A stretch of DNA of 64,000 bases from Ariolimax columbianus (lineage: Eukaryota > Mollusca > Gastropoda > Stylommatophora > Arionidae), in NCBI GenBank assembly GCA_036924085.1, contig JAVGWX010000003.1:119598264-119662263 (forward strand), read 5' to 3'. This document shows, in pieces, positions 34,897-46,099 of this stretch. The notes beneath the pieces are model-generated. The model had not been told where the DNA came from. It did no database searches and saw only the letters and a program-made list of their open reading frames with translations. The first letter of the stretch is position 1; each line of letters starts with the position of its first letter. Both the position numbers and the translations under genes were made by a program.

Positions 34897-34957
34897 CCAC
34901 ACCTTTTCTGGTGTCAGTAGCCTGGGCCGTGGTGAAAGAGTCTCTTGAAGACAAAAC
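34897..34957 (+). CDS. GPCR exon: TM4 and start of ECL2
   Basis: A 61-base exon between TTTCAG and GTAAGT. Two bases complete the split codon, 19 codons follow and two bases remain. TPFLVSVAWAVVKESLEDK covers the rest of TM4 and enters ECL2; VAWAVVK parallels VAWAIGK of CRF receptors. Exons of about 60 bases at this place are typical of the family. With the previous exon it produces GWATP, so the conserved Pro is kept while the third residue of GWG is Ala. Confidence 0.9.
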
Positions 34958-35149
34958 GTAAGTAAAATATAAAATAGTAAACAGTTCACTTATTTTTTTC
35001 CCAACTATTGTAAATTTGTGTTCTTGTTGTTGCATACAATTTTTTGCATTCGTATGATTGGTTGTCTCATAATTGATACTGTCATCAGAGATGAAGTGTA
35101 TGGGAGTTCATTGTATTTATTTACCTTTGCATCTTGTGAGGTGGAATGG

Positions 35150-35285
35150 CCAGATCTATTCCTCTCTGCCTTGCTTTCCTAATCAGTTTTGGGGAGACTA
35201 GAAAGTGTCGTTATCTAAGAGTGAACCCTGCGCCTTTGCGTGACAGTCAGACATTCTAATCACTCTGTCATTCGTTGTTAGCAAA
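35150..35285 (-). mobile_element. tRNA-like SINE fragment
   Basis: On the minus strand: ACAGAGTGATTAGAATG (weak A box) and AGGGTTCACTCTTA (B-box-like), followed by a CTCCCCAAAACTGATTAGG body. Degenerate; family not shared obviously with others in the window. Confidence 0.5.
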
Positions 35286-35765
35286 GACATTATTTTACTG
35301 TTATACATAATGTTTTACATTGTATTTCTATCATCGCTGCCGTGCACATTTTTGTGTCAATGTGTGTTCTTGTGATTATAATAATTATTTAATTAAATTG
35401 TTTGCATTCATTGGTACAGTAGTGTTGTTATTCGAGGCACGTTCAAGTCAAACCCAATGTTTAAGTAAGGCTTGAAAAGCATCAGCGCAGAAAGATTTTT
35501 CAGTATCTCTGAATCAATCCAGGACAGCCTGTTTCACTTCGTCATCAGTGCTGAAATGCTGACGTCCTATGAATTATTGTAGGGGTCCAGACAGGTGGAA
35601 ATTTATTGGAGCGAGGTCTGAGCTGTAAGGTAGATTTGCCAATACCTCGCATCCGAGTTGTTGCAGATGTAAGACCGTATGAGGTCGAGTGTTATCTTAC
35701 AGCAGGAGGTCGTCCTTTGTGATCAAACTAGGCCGTTTTTTTCACAGAGGGTTATGTACATCACT

Positions 35766-36010
35766 ATTTTTTTAATTTTTTTTTTCGATCGCCTTATTTC
35801 TCTATTCCACAAGGCACTGTGGTTTTTATTTTGCGCCTTTCGACCCAGTGCATCCAACTTCAGCATGAATTTTATGTAAAGGTCTGCTTCCTCCTGCATT
35901 TTCTAAGGGTTTGCTTCCTCGGGGTAACGGCCGGTGCTGTGATGTGAATCGAATCCAGCACCTTCGGTTGTGAGCCGTGTCACTTAACCGCTAGCCCACG
36001 CCGTGCCATT
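35766..36010 (-). mobile_element. tRNA-derived SINE (family A), nested in mariner
   Basis: Reverse copy of the SINE at 16199-16441: poly(T), CGCCTTATTTCTCTATTCC, then the head ending CACTTAACCGCTAGCCCACG. TACATCACT flanks it at 35757-35765 and 36011-36019, proving it inserted into the mariner. Confidence 0.9.
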
Positions 36011-36424
36011 TACATCACTTATAATGCGTACGTACTGTTAACTGCTGATAGTGGCACCACGGGGTAGAAAATCAACATTAATGATGCCTAGTTTATCTCG
36101 GAAAACACTCGCCATCACTTTACCTGCAAACGCAATTGTTCGAAATGTATTGGGTGATGTGATTGTGTATGCGTCCACTGCTTTGATGCTCGTTTTGATT
36201 CAGGAGTATAATGATGCGCCCAGGTTTCGTCCCATGTAATGAAGCGATCCAAAAAATCATGTTCTACCATGTCAAAACGTTCATCCAATTCAGTGAAGGC
36301 TTGAACTCTTCTCTGTCGGTCAAAAGCGGAAAGTTTTCTTGGCACTAACTTTCCGAAAATGCAAATGTTCATGAATACCCAGAAAAAGACTTGCCTCTTG
36401 TATAATTTTGCACCAGGTTATGCG

Positions 36425-36690
36425 TCAATTTGTGGGATTCCCAGCGAAGTGGTTAAGTCATCGGCCCCGTAATCAGGTGGTGTGGGTCGACTCCGGACTC
36501 CGCAGTCTTTTTCACGGGTGCTTGATGCGGAGTCCCCTGCATCTCGTAGTCGCCCCCTATTCGTCTTGTCCTTGACTTGCGACTGGGGTTGGGCGGCTCG
36601 AGACGAGAGAGTGAGGATAAAAAGTAGCGCAGTTAATCCTTGCTAAAAATAGCGCTAGCAAAATAAAATTATGCCATCATTGTCTACGAT
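36425..36690 (+). mobile_element. tRNA-derived SINE (second family), nested in mariner
   Basis: A box AGCGAAGTGGT and B box GGGTCGACTCC are correctly spaced; the GC-rich body (TGCGACTGGGGTTGGGCGGC) ends in an A-rich stretch. It separates the N- and C-terminal coding parts of the mariner transposase. Confidence 0.82.
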
Positions 36691-37175
36691 TATTTAATTC
36701 AATTATCCAGGATAAGACGTTTTAGAATTTGGATATTCACAGGAATGAGTGTGGTGGGTGAGAACCACCACGGTTGAATCATCACTCACGGATGTACGGC
36801 CTTCTCTAAAACGTTTACACCATTCAAATGTCTTACTGCGGTTGAGTGTCTCATCACCGTTTTGTGATTGCAGTCTTCTGTAAGTTTCCTCAGGTTTTAC
36901 ACCTTCTTTCACATGAAACTCCATCCCAACTCGCTGTTTCATGCAAGTATTACATTGTTGTCAATCATGTTTTGACATCTGTCACGGGACTGGCCCATCG
37001 CAAGTGGGCCACCTAGCAGTAATATGACACAAGTGCCACTAACTCATGATAGTAGTCCTACTCACTAAAAAGTAGAACTAGAACTAAAAGTCTTGGATTG
37101 ATTTTAACGCCCCTGCTACATTCATTTATATTACGTAATAGCTGGCATCATTTTCATATTCAACTTGTTGCAATA

Positions 37176-37456
37176 GGGGATGGCGTGGCCTAGCGGTTAA
37201 GTGGTTTAGTGGGCTTTTAATCAGAAGATGCTGGGTTCGGTCCCCATCACAACCCAGGCCGTTACCCCTGGGAAGCAAACCCTTAGAAAATGCAGGAGGA
37301 AGCAGACCCTTACATAACATGCATGCTGAAGTCGGATGCACTGGGACGACAGGGGCAAAACAAAAACCACAATGCTACGAACACCGCCTTGGGGATTAGA
37401 GAAATAAGGCAAACGCAAAAAAAAAAAAAAAAAAAAAAAACACAACAAAAAATGTA
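37176..37456 (+). mobile_element. tRNA-derived SINE (family A)
   Basis: A box TGGCCTAGCGG, B box GGTTCGGTCCC, tail AAGGCAAACGC then about 25 A. The flanks CAACTTGTTGCAATA (37161-37175) and CAACTTATTGCAATA (37457-37471) are a 15-bp target duplication with one mismatch. The long uninterrupted A-tail suggests a young insertion. Confidence 0.93.
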
Positions 37457-37539
37457 CAACTTATTGCAATAATTGTCGCTATAATAAAATTGTTATTGAC
37501 AATGGGAATATCGATCTTACTACTGTAGATGTCATTCTT

Positions 37540-38600
37540 AAAACCCGTTACAGTATGTTTTAAGGGGCTTTGTAAGCACTACATTTTGGACATAGATTGT
37601 GTTATCACGTTGTATCATAAGTTATGTTATCACGTTATATCATCACGTTATGTCATAAAATTGTGTCATAACAGTGTGTCAACACATTGTGTCATCCCAT
37701 TGTGTCGTCACATTTTGTCATCATTTTGTCAGCATTTACTGTTTTCACACTGTGTCATCACTTTGGATCTTAAAGTTGTGTCATTACGTTGGGTAATAAA
37801 GTTGTGTCATAAAGTTGTGTAATCACGTTGGGTCCTAAAGTGTGTAATCACGTTGGGTCATAAAGTTGTGTAATCACACTGTGTCATAAAGTTGTGTAAT
37901 CACGTTGGGTCGTAAAGTTGTGTCATAAAGTTGTGTAATCACACTGTATCATAAAGTTGTGTAATCACGTTGGGCAATAAAGTTGGGTCATAAAGTTGTG
38001 TAATCACACTATCTCATAAAGTTGTGTCATCACGTTGGGTAATACAGGTGTGTCATAAAGTTGTGTAATCACACTTTGTCATAAAGTTGTGTAATCACGT
38101 TGGGTCATAAAGTTGTGTCATCACGTTGGGTAATAAAGTGGGGTCATAATGTTGGGTTCATAAGTTGGGTCATCACGTTGTGTCATAAAGTTATGTCATA
38201 AAGCTGTGTCATAAATTTGTGTAATCACGTTGGGTCATAAAGTTGGGTCATAAAGTTGTGTCATCACGTGGGGTCATTAAGTTGGGTCATCACGTTGGGT
38301 CATAAAGTTGTGTCATCACGTTGGGTCGTAAAGTTGGGTCATACAGTTATGTCATAAAGTTGTGTCTTCAAGTTGTTTCATAACGTTGTGTCATCAAGTT
38401 GTGTCATAACGTTGTGTCATCACTCTGGATCATAAAGTTGGGTCATAAAGTTGGGTCATCACGTTGGGTCATCACGCTCTGTCATAAAGTTGGGTCATAA
38501 AGTTGGGTCATCAGGTTGGGTCATCAGATTGGGTCTTAAAGTTGGGTCATAAAGTTGGGTCATCACGTTGGGTCATCAGGTTGTATCATGATGTTGTCAT
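37540..38600 (+). repeat. ~1-kb minisatellite of 13-bp half-units (GTCATAAAGTTGT / GTAATCACGTTGG)
   Basis: Two related 13-bp words alternate irregularly for about 80 half-units: GTCATAAAGTTGT and GTCATCACGTTGG. The top strand is strongly T and G biased. Higher-order order is poor, so it grew by local slippage of single and double units. Confidence 0.95.
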
Positions 38601-38636
38601 TGATTACACAGATAAGATATTAACAATGCTCGGTTA

Positions 38637-39395
38637 CACGAGGTAGGTTAAAATAATAACCGGAATAGTCGACCTGTGTTTGTATGAAAGATATTATTGT
38701 GAATCTATATTGATAAGTTGAAATGACCTGAAATGACATGACAGACGTGACCTTCACATATACTTTCGAATAGAATTTACATAATTGTGTTTGTCTGTTG
38801 GGGTTGTTGCAATCGTCAGAGTTGAGAATGTCCTTGATTGAACAACGTACAAATGTCAAATTCTGTGTTTTGCTTGAGATGTCATCCTCAGAGGTACAAG
38901 CATTGCTTAGTAAAGCATGTGGTGATACCGCCATGAAGAAATCGTAAGTATTTGAGTGGGACAAGCGTTTCCGTAACGGTCGTGTTAGTGTCGATGATGA
39001 TGCACGCAGTGAACGACCGTCAACCTCGATCAACAATGAAAACATTGAGCGTGTTTTCGAAACTGTGTGTGTGCTGACAGAAGGCTTAGTGTGGAGAAAA
39101 TAGTCTCATAAGTTGGAATATCAGTTGGAAGTTGCCACAGTATTCTCCACAAAGAGCTGCACATGCACCGTTTTTGTCAACACATGGTTCCCATGGATGC
39201 TGATGGCGTTATCACCAATGCGACAAGACAGCTGAGAGATGTGTCAAAGAAGGGGTTCCAGCAACTGAATGCACGTTGGCAAAATTGTGTAGTTGTCGAC
39301 GAGAACTAATTTGAAAGAAATGTAGTGTAGATAATTCTATTGTAACTTGTTTCTATACAATCTACTACTTCCGGGAACTTTTTGAAGCTACCTCG
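38637..39395 (+). mobile_element. Internally deleted mariner with both inverted repeats
   Basis: Left CACGAGGTAGGTTAAAA after TA and right TTTTTGAAGCTACCTCGTA are inverted repeats. The + strand encodes SLIEQRTNVKFCVLLEMSSS, then VFEWDKRFRNGRVSVDDDAR, the N-terminal DNA-binding half of a mariner transposase (one stop after MKKS). After the linker it jumps to a C-terminal type ending (KKGFQQLNARWQNCVVVDEN). The central catalytic region is missing, so this is a non-autonomous deletion derivative of about 760 bp. Different lineage from 35431-37116. Confidence 0.85.
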
Positions 39396-39778
39396 TATTA
39401 CGTTATTAATAGATTCATGACTATAAAACTAACTGAGATCAAAGCTGCGGAGAAAAGGCACGAAGAACTATCAAGATAATGGCTTTAGATCAGGTTAACA
39501 TCTCGTAATGGTAGACAGCGAGGAGCGGGTGGACCGAATGGTTGGAATGCAAGTCTTCTGAACACGATGTCAAAGTTTCGAAATCTTATTAACGCATCAG
39601 GTTGTTCTCTTTTGGCTTATTTTTAGGAAGGGGCTGGGCTGGTAGGAGGAGAGGGGGGAGTGAATAAAAACCTAATCTATCCATTGTGCGGTAACTGATT
39701 GAGTAGGCGGCCTATATTTTTCGGCCAAATAAGTCCTTCAGGTTGACCACAGCATTGAGAAAATTCAGTTAAGCTCAA

Positions 39779-40290
39779 GTGCCATCTCCGTATCGAAGGT
39801 CAGCTGCAATGGATCTTCAGTGTAATCTATCTTTTACCGTAATTATGCAATCTGAGAGACTTTTTCCAGTCCATCTCCTGATGTTATTCACCCACTTAAA
39901 GCGGCATCTGCATTATGGACGACTGCCTTCCACCCTACCCTCCAGTATGGTCTTCAACAAGGAGGTATGTCTTGTTATATGACCAACATAATGTAACTGT
40001 CTAACCCTGACTTCGGTCATTAATTCTCTTTTCACCTCCAGCTTTACCAATACCTCCAAATTTGTTTTCTTCTCTTTCCAAGAAATGCGACCCAATCTTC
40101 TATTTACCCACATTTCAAAGGCTTCAATACTCTTTACCAACTTATTATTCGTTGTCCATGTTTCTCCTCCGTATAGTAGTGACGAGTATACATAACACCT
40201 GGCAATTCTCATTTTCAAATTCTGATTCATGTTTTCAGACGTCAGTATGTGTCGCATGTTGTCGAATACCATCTTTGCCATATCTATTCT
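39779..40290 (-). pseudogene. RTE-like LINE C-terminal fragment (family F)
   Basis: Minus frame 39913-40281: MRIARCYVYSSLLYGGETWT, then FEMWVNRRLGRISWKEKKTN and RQLHYVGHITRHTSLLKTIL with EGRVEG before a stop. This is the post-RT tail of an RTE-type LINE, about 120 codons in frame. The end of the element continues to about 39785 in other frames (YDGDLQ-like). Related fragment: 5045-5270. Confidence 0.82.
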
Positions 40291-40689
40291 CTTTCTGATT
40301 TCTTTTTCACACTGCCTTATTTCGTTATTATATGACCTCGATAGGAGAAACTATGTACCTGTTCAAGACGTTATCTTTTATTTGTACCTGCAAATATAAT
40401 TTATTAACAAAGCCAGGAATAGGCAGTTAACGAAAAAAAAACAACCTTGAAATTTAACCAGAGGAAGCGAATCAAAAGTGAAGGTTGTCCCTTAATGAAA
40501 TATCGAGGTGGGGTATGAAGTGTAAGAAATAATATTTTGTATTAAGTCTAAACATTTCCTCAACAGGTGGTCACCAGTTCCATTCCTTGCTTTCCTGCAT
40601 TCTCTGACTTTAATTCATTCACTCAGACGCTACTTGAAGCCTGTAAGAGCATATTCTCGATATCCGTCATCTTTGCTGCCATCTACTTT

Positions 40690-40985
40690 CTGCTCACATG
40701 TGAAACGATACCCCAGTTCTGTTCTAACTTATTGGGTCCCTCTTGTCAAGCCCTCCGAACTGCTCACAAGTCAAACGATACCCCAGTTCTGTTCTAACTT
40801 ATTGGGTCCCTCTTGTCAAGCCCTCCGAACTGCTCACAAGTCAAACGATACCCCAGTTCTGTTCTAACTTATTGGGTTCCTCTTGTCAAGCCCTCCGAAC
40901 TGCTCACAAGTGAAACGATACCCCAGTCCTGTTTTAACTTATTGGGTTCCACCTTGTCGGGGACTCGAGAGGAACTTTCAGGAGC
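40690..40985 (+). repeat. 70-bp minisatellite, about 4 copies
   Basis: AAACGATACCCCAGTTCTGT recurs at 40703, 40773, 40843 and 40913, exactly 70 bp apart; the unit also holds CTTGTCAAGCCCTCCGAACT. Copies differ at few bases. Since 70 is not a multiple of three, each forward frame reads the same peptide in turn. Confidence 0.95.
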
Positions 40986-42465
40986 ACAACGTTTCTTATT
41001 CCCCCTTCCGTTCTCTATTCATATTTCTTTTTTTATCCACTGCTGCTTTATGCCATGAGCTGTAGTCTGTAAGTTAGAAACGGTTGTGGATAATCAGAGA
41101 CGTATGGGATAAAGTGCTCCATTGACTTTCTACTGTTTGATCATATGCTCCCTCCATGATCAGACAGAAGCAAGCTGATTTGATTTGAATATGTTTGTTC
41201 ATACTACAATACACATAAGATGCGCATTAACAGATTTGATCATTTCAGAGCTTCAGTCTTGATTGACGCTTCCAAGTCGGTGTCAACTTTCGTTCTATAC
41301 AGCAAGCGCTTTCATAATCTCTTTAAAGTTAGGCAGCATTCAATGGGGCAAAATCATTTTTCATGTTTTTGAATTCTCAATGAAAGTTTCTGCCACTTCC
41401 CATTATAATTCCAGCTATCAACAAATATAAGGACAGATTTAGACGCAAACGTGCTAGTCTTGAGACTATTGACTGTCTTGTATCAATGGAATCGATATAG
41501 AAAGCAATATTATGATTGGTTTACTTGTCTCAATACAAACCAGTCCCTTATGTGTAGTACTCTTTGAATGTGAGTATGTTTTCTGGACACATGTTATTGC
41601 TGGTATCTTTTAAGAAATATTTTAGGCAGAAGAATGAGACCATTCGAAAATTAATGTTATATTTCATTTTGTGATGAAAACTCGGTTGTGATACATCCGA
41701 TCGCAAAGCTTAAATTATAATTGTTCAACTTTTTCTCTAAATTCCTTTCTATATGCGCGTGTATTTCTGTTTATTTCTGTTTTCCATTTTTATTTTCTGC
41801 ATGTCCTTTTTTAAAGTGATTTATATCATTACCCATATCAACTGATCCTTTTTGGGGAAGGAGGTTTCCTATTGTGATTTTTTGCTACAATTCTAAAGGT
41901 GATTTAATGAGAGATTTTTGTAAGCCCTTTTTCATCTTACCTTACTATTTCCTGTGTTGTCTTTCTGGGTTCCTGTGAGAATAGATTTTGGAGGTGATTT
42001 ATAATTCAATTGTCTGGCTTTTTTGTCTCTGGCCTTCTTTCACTCTCTCTGAGCTAAAGGTCGTCCGTTACAAAACATTTGCAGAACGTTTCATTCTCCT
42101 TGGTGTCCTAGCTTTCTCCGCTCCAAATGTAGGCTTCGGTTCAGCCAATCTATCGACTTGTTATATTCGTCTTTGTAATGCTCCGTGTCTAAAACTACAC
42201 ACTTCCTGTTCACATTGGCTCTATTTAAAAAAATGATCAGACCGCAAGTCTACAAAACTCCACCTCTGGCCGACTATCCGTCGACTGTTAATTTTATCAA
42301 TCCATGGTCTAAACAAGTTCTCACGCACTTACTGGGTTAATAAATATTTCTGTCTGGGACAAGTTTACGAGCAAGAACAACGAAGCATACAAAATTATAT
42401 ACAATATGATTGTACATAACAGGCATGGCTCTGTTGTAAAATTATAATAGCAATGGAAGAAATGG
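40986..42465. other. Intron 5 unannotated stretch
   Basis: A frame at 41988-42236 and a following short one (IRPQVYKTPPLADYPSTVNF at about 42235) show no domain I recognise. No boundaries found. Confidence 0.35.
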
Positions 42466-42469
42466 TACT

Positions 42470-43110
42470 AGGCTAGAAATAATGGTAGCCGTCGTCGTTG
42501 TCATTACCATAATAGTAGCAGCAGCAGTAGTATAATTAGAAGAAGCAACAGCATAAGCAGCAGTAGTAATAGCAGTTTGCAGCAGCAGCAGTGGTAGTAA
42601 TAGTAGTAGTACCAGCAGCAGCAGTAGCAGTAGTGGTAGTAGTAGTTTTAGTGGTAGTAGTAGTAGTTGTAGTAACAGAAATAGTAGTAATAGTAATAGC
42701 CGTAGTAGTACTCGCAGAAATAGTAGTAGTAGTAATAGTAGTAGTAGCAGCAGTAACAATAGCATCAGTACTAGTAGTAGTACTAGTAGCAGAAATAGTA
42801 GTAGTAGTAGTACTGGTAGCAGAAATAGTAGTAGTAGTACTTGTAGCAGAAATAGTAGTAGTAGTAGTACTTGTAGCAGAAATAGTAGTAGTAGTAGTAC
42901 TGGTAGCAGAAATAGTAGTAGTAGTAGTACTGGTAGCAGAAATAGTAGTAGTAGTAGTACTGGTAGCAGAAATAGTAGTAGTAGTAGTACTGGTAGCAGA
43001 AATAGTAGTAGTAGTAGTACTGGTAGCAGAAATAGTAGTAGTAGTAGTAGTAGTAGTAGCAGAAATAGTAGTAGTAGTATTAGTAGCACATGCAGCAACA
43101 ACAACAGCAA
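42470..43110. repeat. (GTA)n / 36-bp minisatellite
   Basis: Degenerate GTA/GCA triplets to 42770, then about eight 36-bp units TACTGGTAGCAGAAATAGTA followed by GTAGTAGTAG. Triplet periodicity makes very long poly-Val (+) or Leu-rich (-) frames, including a 222-codon one; these are not genes. Confidence 0.95.
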
Positions 43111-43307
43111 TAGTAGAACAGTAACATGTAATCTATTTTACAATAAATTCTTTGGCTTTTCGAGCCTGGGCCCTGGTACAATGTACCCATGGGCACCCTT
43201 CTCATTGCCCCCTGCCTCTAGTACAGTGATACTTAAACAAAATCAGATACAAAAGGACACACAAGTATCACTGTTTAATATACATATAATATAAGATAGG
43301 CAGATGA

Positions 43308-43650
43308 ATTCTTCTTCTTTGTCGTCGGTCGTTCTCAAACTTCCGCTACCAAGCCCCAAAAAGGGATTTCCAAGTAGCCGGATTTTGTCCGGAAAACGGA
43401 ATGCCTTGTGGCGTAGTTTACAGCTTGACTGTGATATTTGCACCTTTTGGTAGAATATATCCGACATCAGAGGGCATTTTTGGGTACCGGGTTAGCCATC
43501 CTTTTTCGATCCCTTCTACTTAGCTTTGCTCTGTTGCAGGCTGTTATCCAGGATCATCGCATGGATGTGTAGAAGTGTCTTGGCCGCTCTGGCTAGCTGG
43601 CCCTGACTCTTCCAGTTAGTTTTTGGTCTCTGACCGCTGGTCCCAAATGA
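43308..43650 (-). mobile_element. SINE-like repeat (family C), longest copy
   Basis: Starts with TTCTTCTTC (GAA tail on the minus strand), then GTCGTCGGTCGTTCTCAAAC, GTAGTTTACAGCTTGACTG, CTGTTATCCAGGATCATCGC and GGCCCTGACTCTTCCAGTTA. It joins the two blocks seen separately at 15591-15735 and 15797-15975, showing they belong to one element. Confidence 0.8.
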
Positions 43651-43654
43651 ACTC

Positions 43655-43850
43655 AAGAACTTAGACGTAGGGCTGGATAGCTAATATGTAAATGCCACGG
43701 CTCCCAACTCAAACATACTTGCGTTCGGATTATGCAAGTGAAAGGCGAACAGATTAAAAATGTATGTTTAGTCGGATGCGCATGGTCGTAAAGCACAAAG
43801 AACACAGCAAAACAAACTTTCAGAACACAAGGCGAACGGAAAAAATAGCT
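43655..43850 (+). mobile_element. Decayed tRNA-SINE (family A)
   Basis: CATGGCTCCCAAC-type head (CCACGGCTCCCAACTCAAAC), AGTCGGATGCGCATGG body and AAGGCGAACGGAAAAAATA tail match 16199-16441 with many changes and a gap over the B box. Confidence 0.65.
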
Positions 43851-43854
43851 TTAA

Positions 43855-44825
43855 CAAAATATACAAACCAATACACAGAAATGAGTGCATGTAACTGTAG
43901 ATGCCAAATGACATGCTGATATCTCACTAACTAGTTTAAGGGACTGAATTTCTTTCTTTATGCTGGTACGATGGATCAAACTTTCGGGTAAACAAAACAT
44001 AGTATCTTTGATCCTGGGAATTGTAACAAAAATTATCAGAAGTGTTGAAATTACAAATTAAACAATAAAAATAGAGGTGTCTTGTATAGAATATATTGAA
44101 CATAACATAACCAAACAATTTAAATATTTGGACAGTGTCAATACCATCATAGTCCATCACATGTCATGCTTTTGTGATAAGGGGACAGTAAAACACGTGG
44201 AAGATAAAGAAAGAAATTTAATCTAATGTTAAACTTTTAGAATAGCTGATACACCATTATACAGACCACACAAATTCGTACAGAGAAATATAGGAACAAA
44301 CATGCTACACCAGCTGGCTGAAGTGGAAGAATAACCGAGAAGGGAGTGTATAATGATTGACGAAAATAGAAAATGATTATCAGTTTTCCTGAAACACAGA
44401 CCAAGAGTCAAATAGTTCATAAAACGTCCTTATAATTATTTTATTGTGTGTGTAAAGCCCATATCAGTGCTCAACGATGATGATCTTCCACTTGTTTTTG
44501 CTAATGTGATACGATAACGTAGACAGGCTGTGTAAAAAATCCACAAATCATCGAATAATAGAGAACAGCCGTATAATGCAGTCTCTTGACAAAGGCCTCT
44601 TGAAATTAAATCAGGTAATCTCATATTTGTATAGCCGATTATCTTTGCACGCTTTGAACCTCTATAAACCTGACCCAACCTAGCATATCCTTGCATTCCA
44701 GGGAAGTTGCATTTCCTTTGTTCACAGTTTATGTTTAAGGATGGCTATTTGAACCTTCTGTTAAGATAAGTGAGGTGGCGGGTATAAAGTATCGTTAAAC
44801 TTAACTATCAAAAGCGTTCAGTGTA
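43855..44825. other. Intron 5 unannotated stretch
   Basis: AT-rich; short minus-strand frames (43936-44160, 44436-44696) have no recognisable domain. Confidence 0.35.
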
Positions 44826-44829
44826 TTGA

Positions 44830-45385
44830 CGTTGAATGTGTAACTTAACTTAACGTCTTTATACTGGTTTAGAAGACTATGCAGAGTCTGTATATAACCA
44901 GTTTCATTTACGTTACCTTGCTCTAAAAACTATGTGCATCCAATCTATTTTTAAATGCACTAGTTGTCCTTGCCTCCATTACTTTCTGTGGCAAATACAT
45001 TCCAAGCATTCACCACTCTCTTACTAAAAAAATATTTCCTAATATCTAATCTCAACCTTCCTTTAGTTAATTTGTAACTATGCCCTCTTGTTATTGTAGG
45101 TGGTTGTATTTTGAAGAAAAAAACATGTTATAGTCTAACATATCCCTTCCTTTGATCGAATTCTTCTCTTTCCTAGACACTGTAGGCCCGTTTTTCTTAG
45201 TCTTTCCTCATAACTGTGATTCTGAAATCCCACTATCAGCTTTGTTGCTCTTTTTTGCATTCTTTCCAGCATATTTATATCCCCTCTATGTTAAGGACTC
45301 CGCGCCTTTATGCAGTACGCCAATCTAGGTCTAACTAATGCTTTATACAGTTTGACTAGTATGTGCCGCCATTTTTGTGTTGTAA
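44830..45385 (-). mobile_element. CR1-like LINE 3' part
   Basis: Left edge AACTTAACTTAACGT is the TTAAG tail. Minus-strand reading gives NAWN, then RLRLDIRKYFFSKRV, the conserved C-terminal CR1 segment, and further up ISESQL and the thumb. Frames are broken by slips. Same family as 26800-27840. Confidence 0.85.
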
Positions 45386-45499
45386 GACTGTTCGATTTTT
45401 GTAAGCTGAAAATGATCAAGGTCGTAAAACTAGATCAAATAAACAACTGAAGTGATGAAAATGGATTGGACAATAAAATATATTACCAAAACTAAGACA

Positions 45500-46010
45500 A
45501 AAGTTAGTTAGTTTTCTTCCCATTTATGCCATTAAGCGCCGAGGGGAGCTTAAGTTATTTGTTCTGCGCCAAGTGCGTTCCGTCGGTCAATGTGAACCCC
45601 TATCCCTGCACAATCACTCCGTCATGTATCCACCTGTTTTGCGGCAGCCACCTTTCCCGATAGCTAGATCCACCAATTTGGAAGCCACAATTGCAGATGC
45701 TGAGGGTGCATTTTTATGAGATGACCAAACCAATGTAATCTGTGCATGAAAATGTATTTTGCCCAAGATGTAGTACCGACCATACTATAAATGTCATCGT
45801 TTCGCATTCTGTCTTTTCTGGTAATACCGATGACCTTCCTGAAACACTTTATTTCACAAATCGAAAGTCAGCTCTCATATGGACAGAGACCGTGTGTGGC
45901 ACTGGTAGCATAGAGTCGGCGTAAATATACTGTTTATCAACTGTTGCTTTGCTGTTAAGCTAATGTTCGGGTGCCTAAACAGTGGTGACAACTGAAATGT
46001 TACCGTAGAT
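45500..46010 (-). pseudogene. RTE-like LINE C-terminal fragment (family G)
   Basis: In shifting minus-strand frames: ERKTECETM-type arginine-rich block, YIFMHRLHWFGHLIKMHPQH-like text (HWFGHLIKMHP clear) and SPRRLMA near the end. This is the tail of RTE elements in which the RT is followed by CQTWSL-, WFGHL- and RGRPRKRW-type motifs. The 5' neighbour motif set occurs separately at 60510-60800. Confidence 0.65.
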
Positions 46011-46099
46011 ATTTTCGACACCTAGTCTTAATTTCCCTGCCGAGAAAATGCTGCCCAAAGACAAAATTGAACATTAAAATACAGTTAGAGATAGTATAA

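Larger units (their letters stand above)
35431..37116 (-). mobile_element. Mariner transposon with two nested SINEs
   Basis: The left end CGAGGCACGTTCAAGTCAAA and right end TTGATTTTAACGCCCCTG are imperfect inverted repeats, each next to a TA. On the minus strand, 36703-36942 gives the N-terminal helix-turn-helix (EETYRRLQSQNGDETLNRSK, then FEWCKRFREGRTSV). 36115-36372 gives FITWDETWAHHYTPESKR, the mariner catalytic block (DETW carries an acidic residue; the usual preceding GDE is WDE). The two halves are separated by a tRNA-SINE at about 36425-36690, and the 3' part carries a family A SINE at 35766-36010. The transposase is broken and the element is not autonomous. Confidence 0.88.

Noticed and set aside
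37540..38600. CRISPR-like repeat array
   Set aside because: No unique spacers, irregular 13-bp words and a eukaryotic intronic setting.
40567..41065. Four overlapping ~75-codon frames repeating the same peptide
   Set aside because: A 70-bp tandem repeat read in successive frames, not genes.
42442..43124. 222-codon Leu-rich and 177-codon Val-rich frames
   Set aside because: Direct consequence of the GTA/36-bp repeat.
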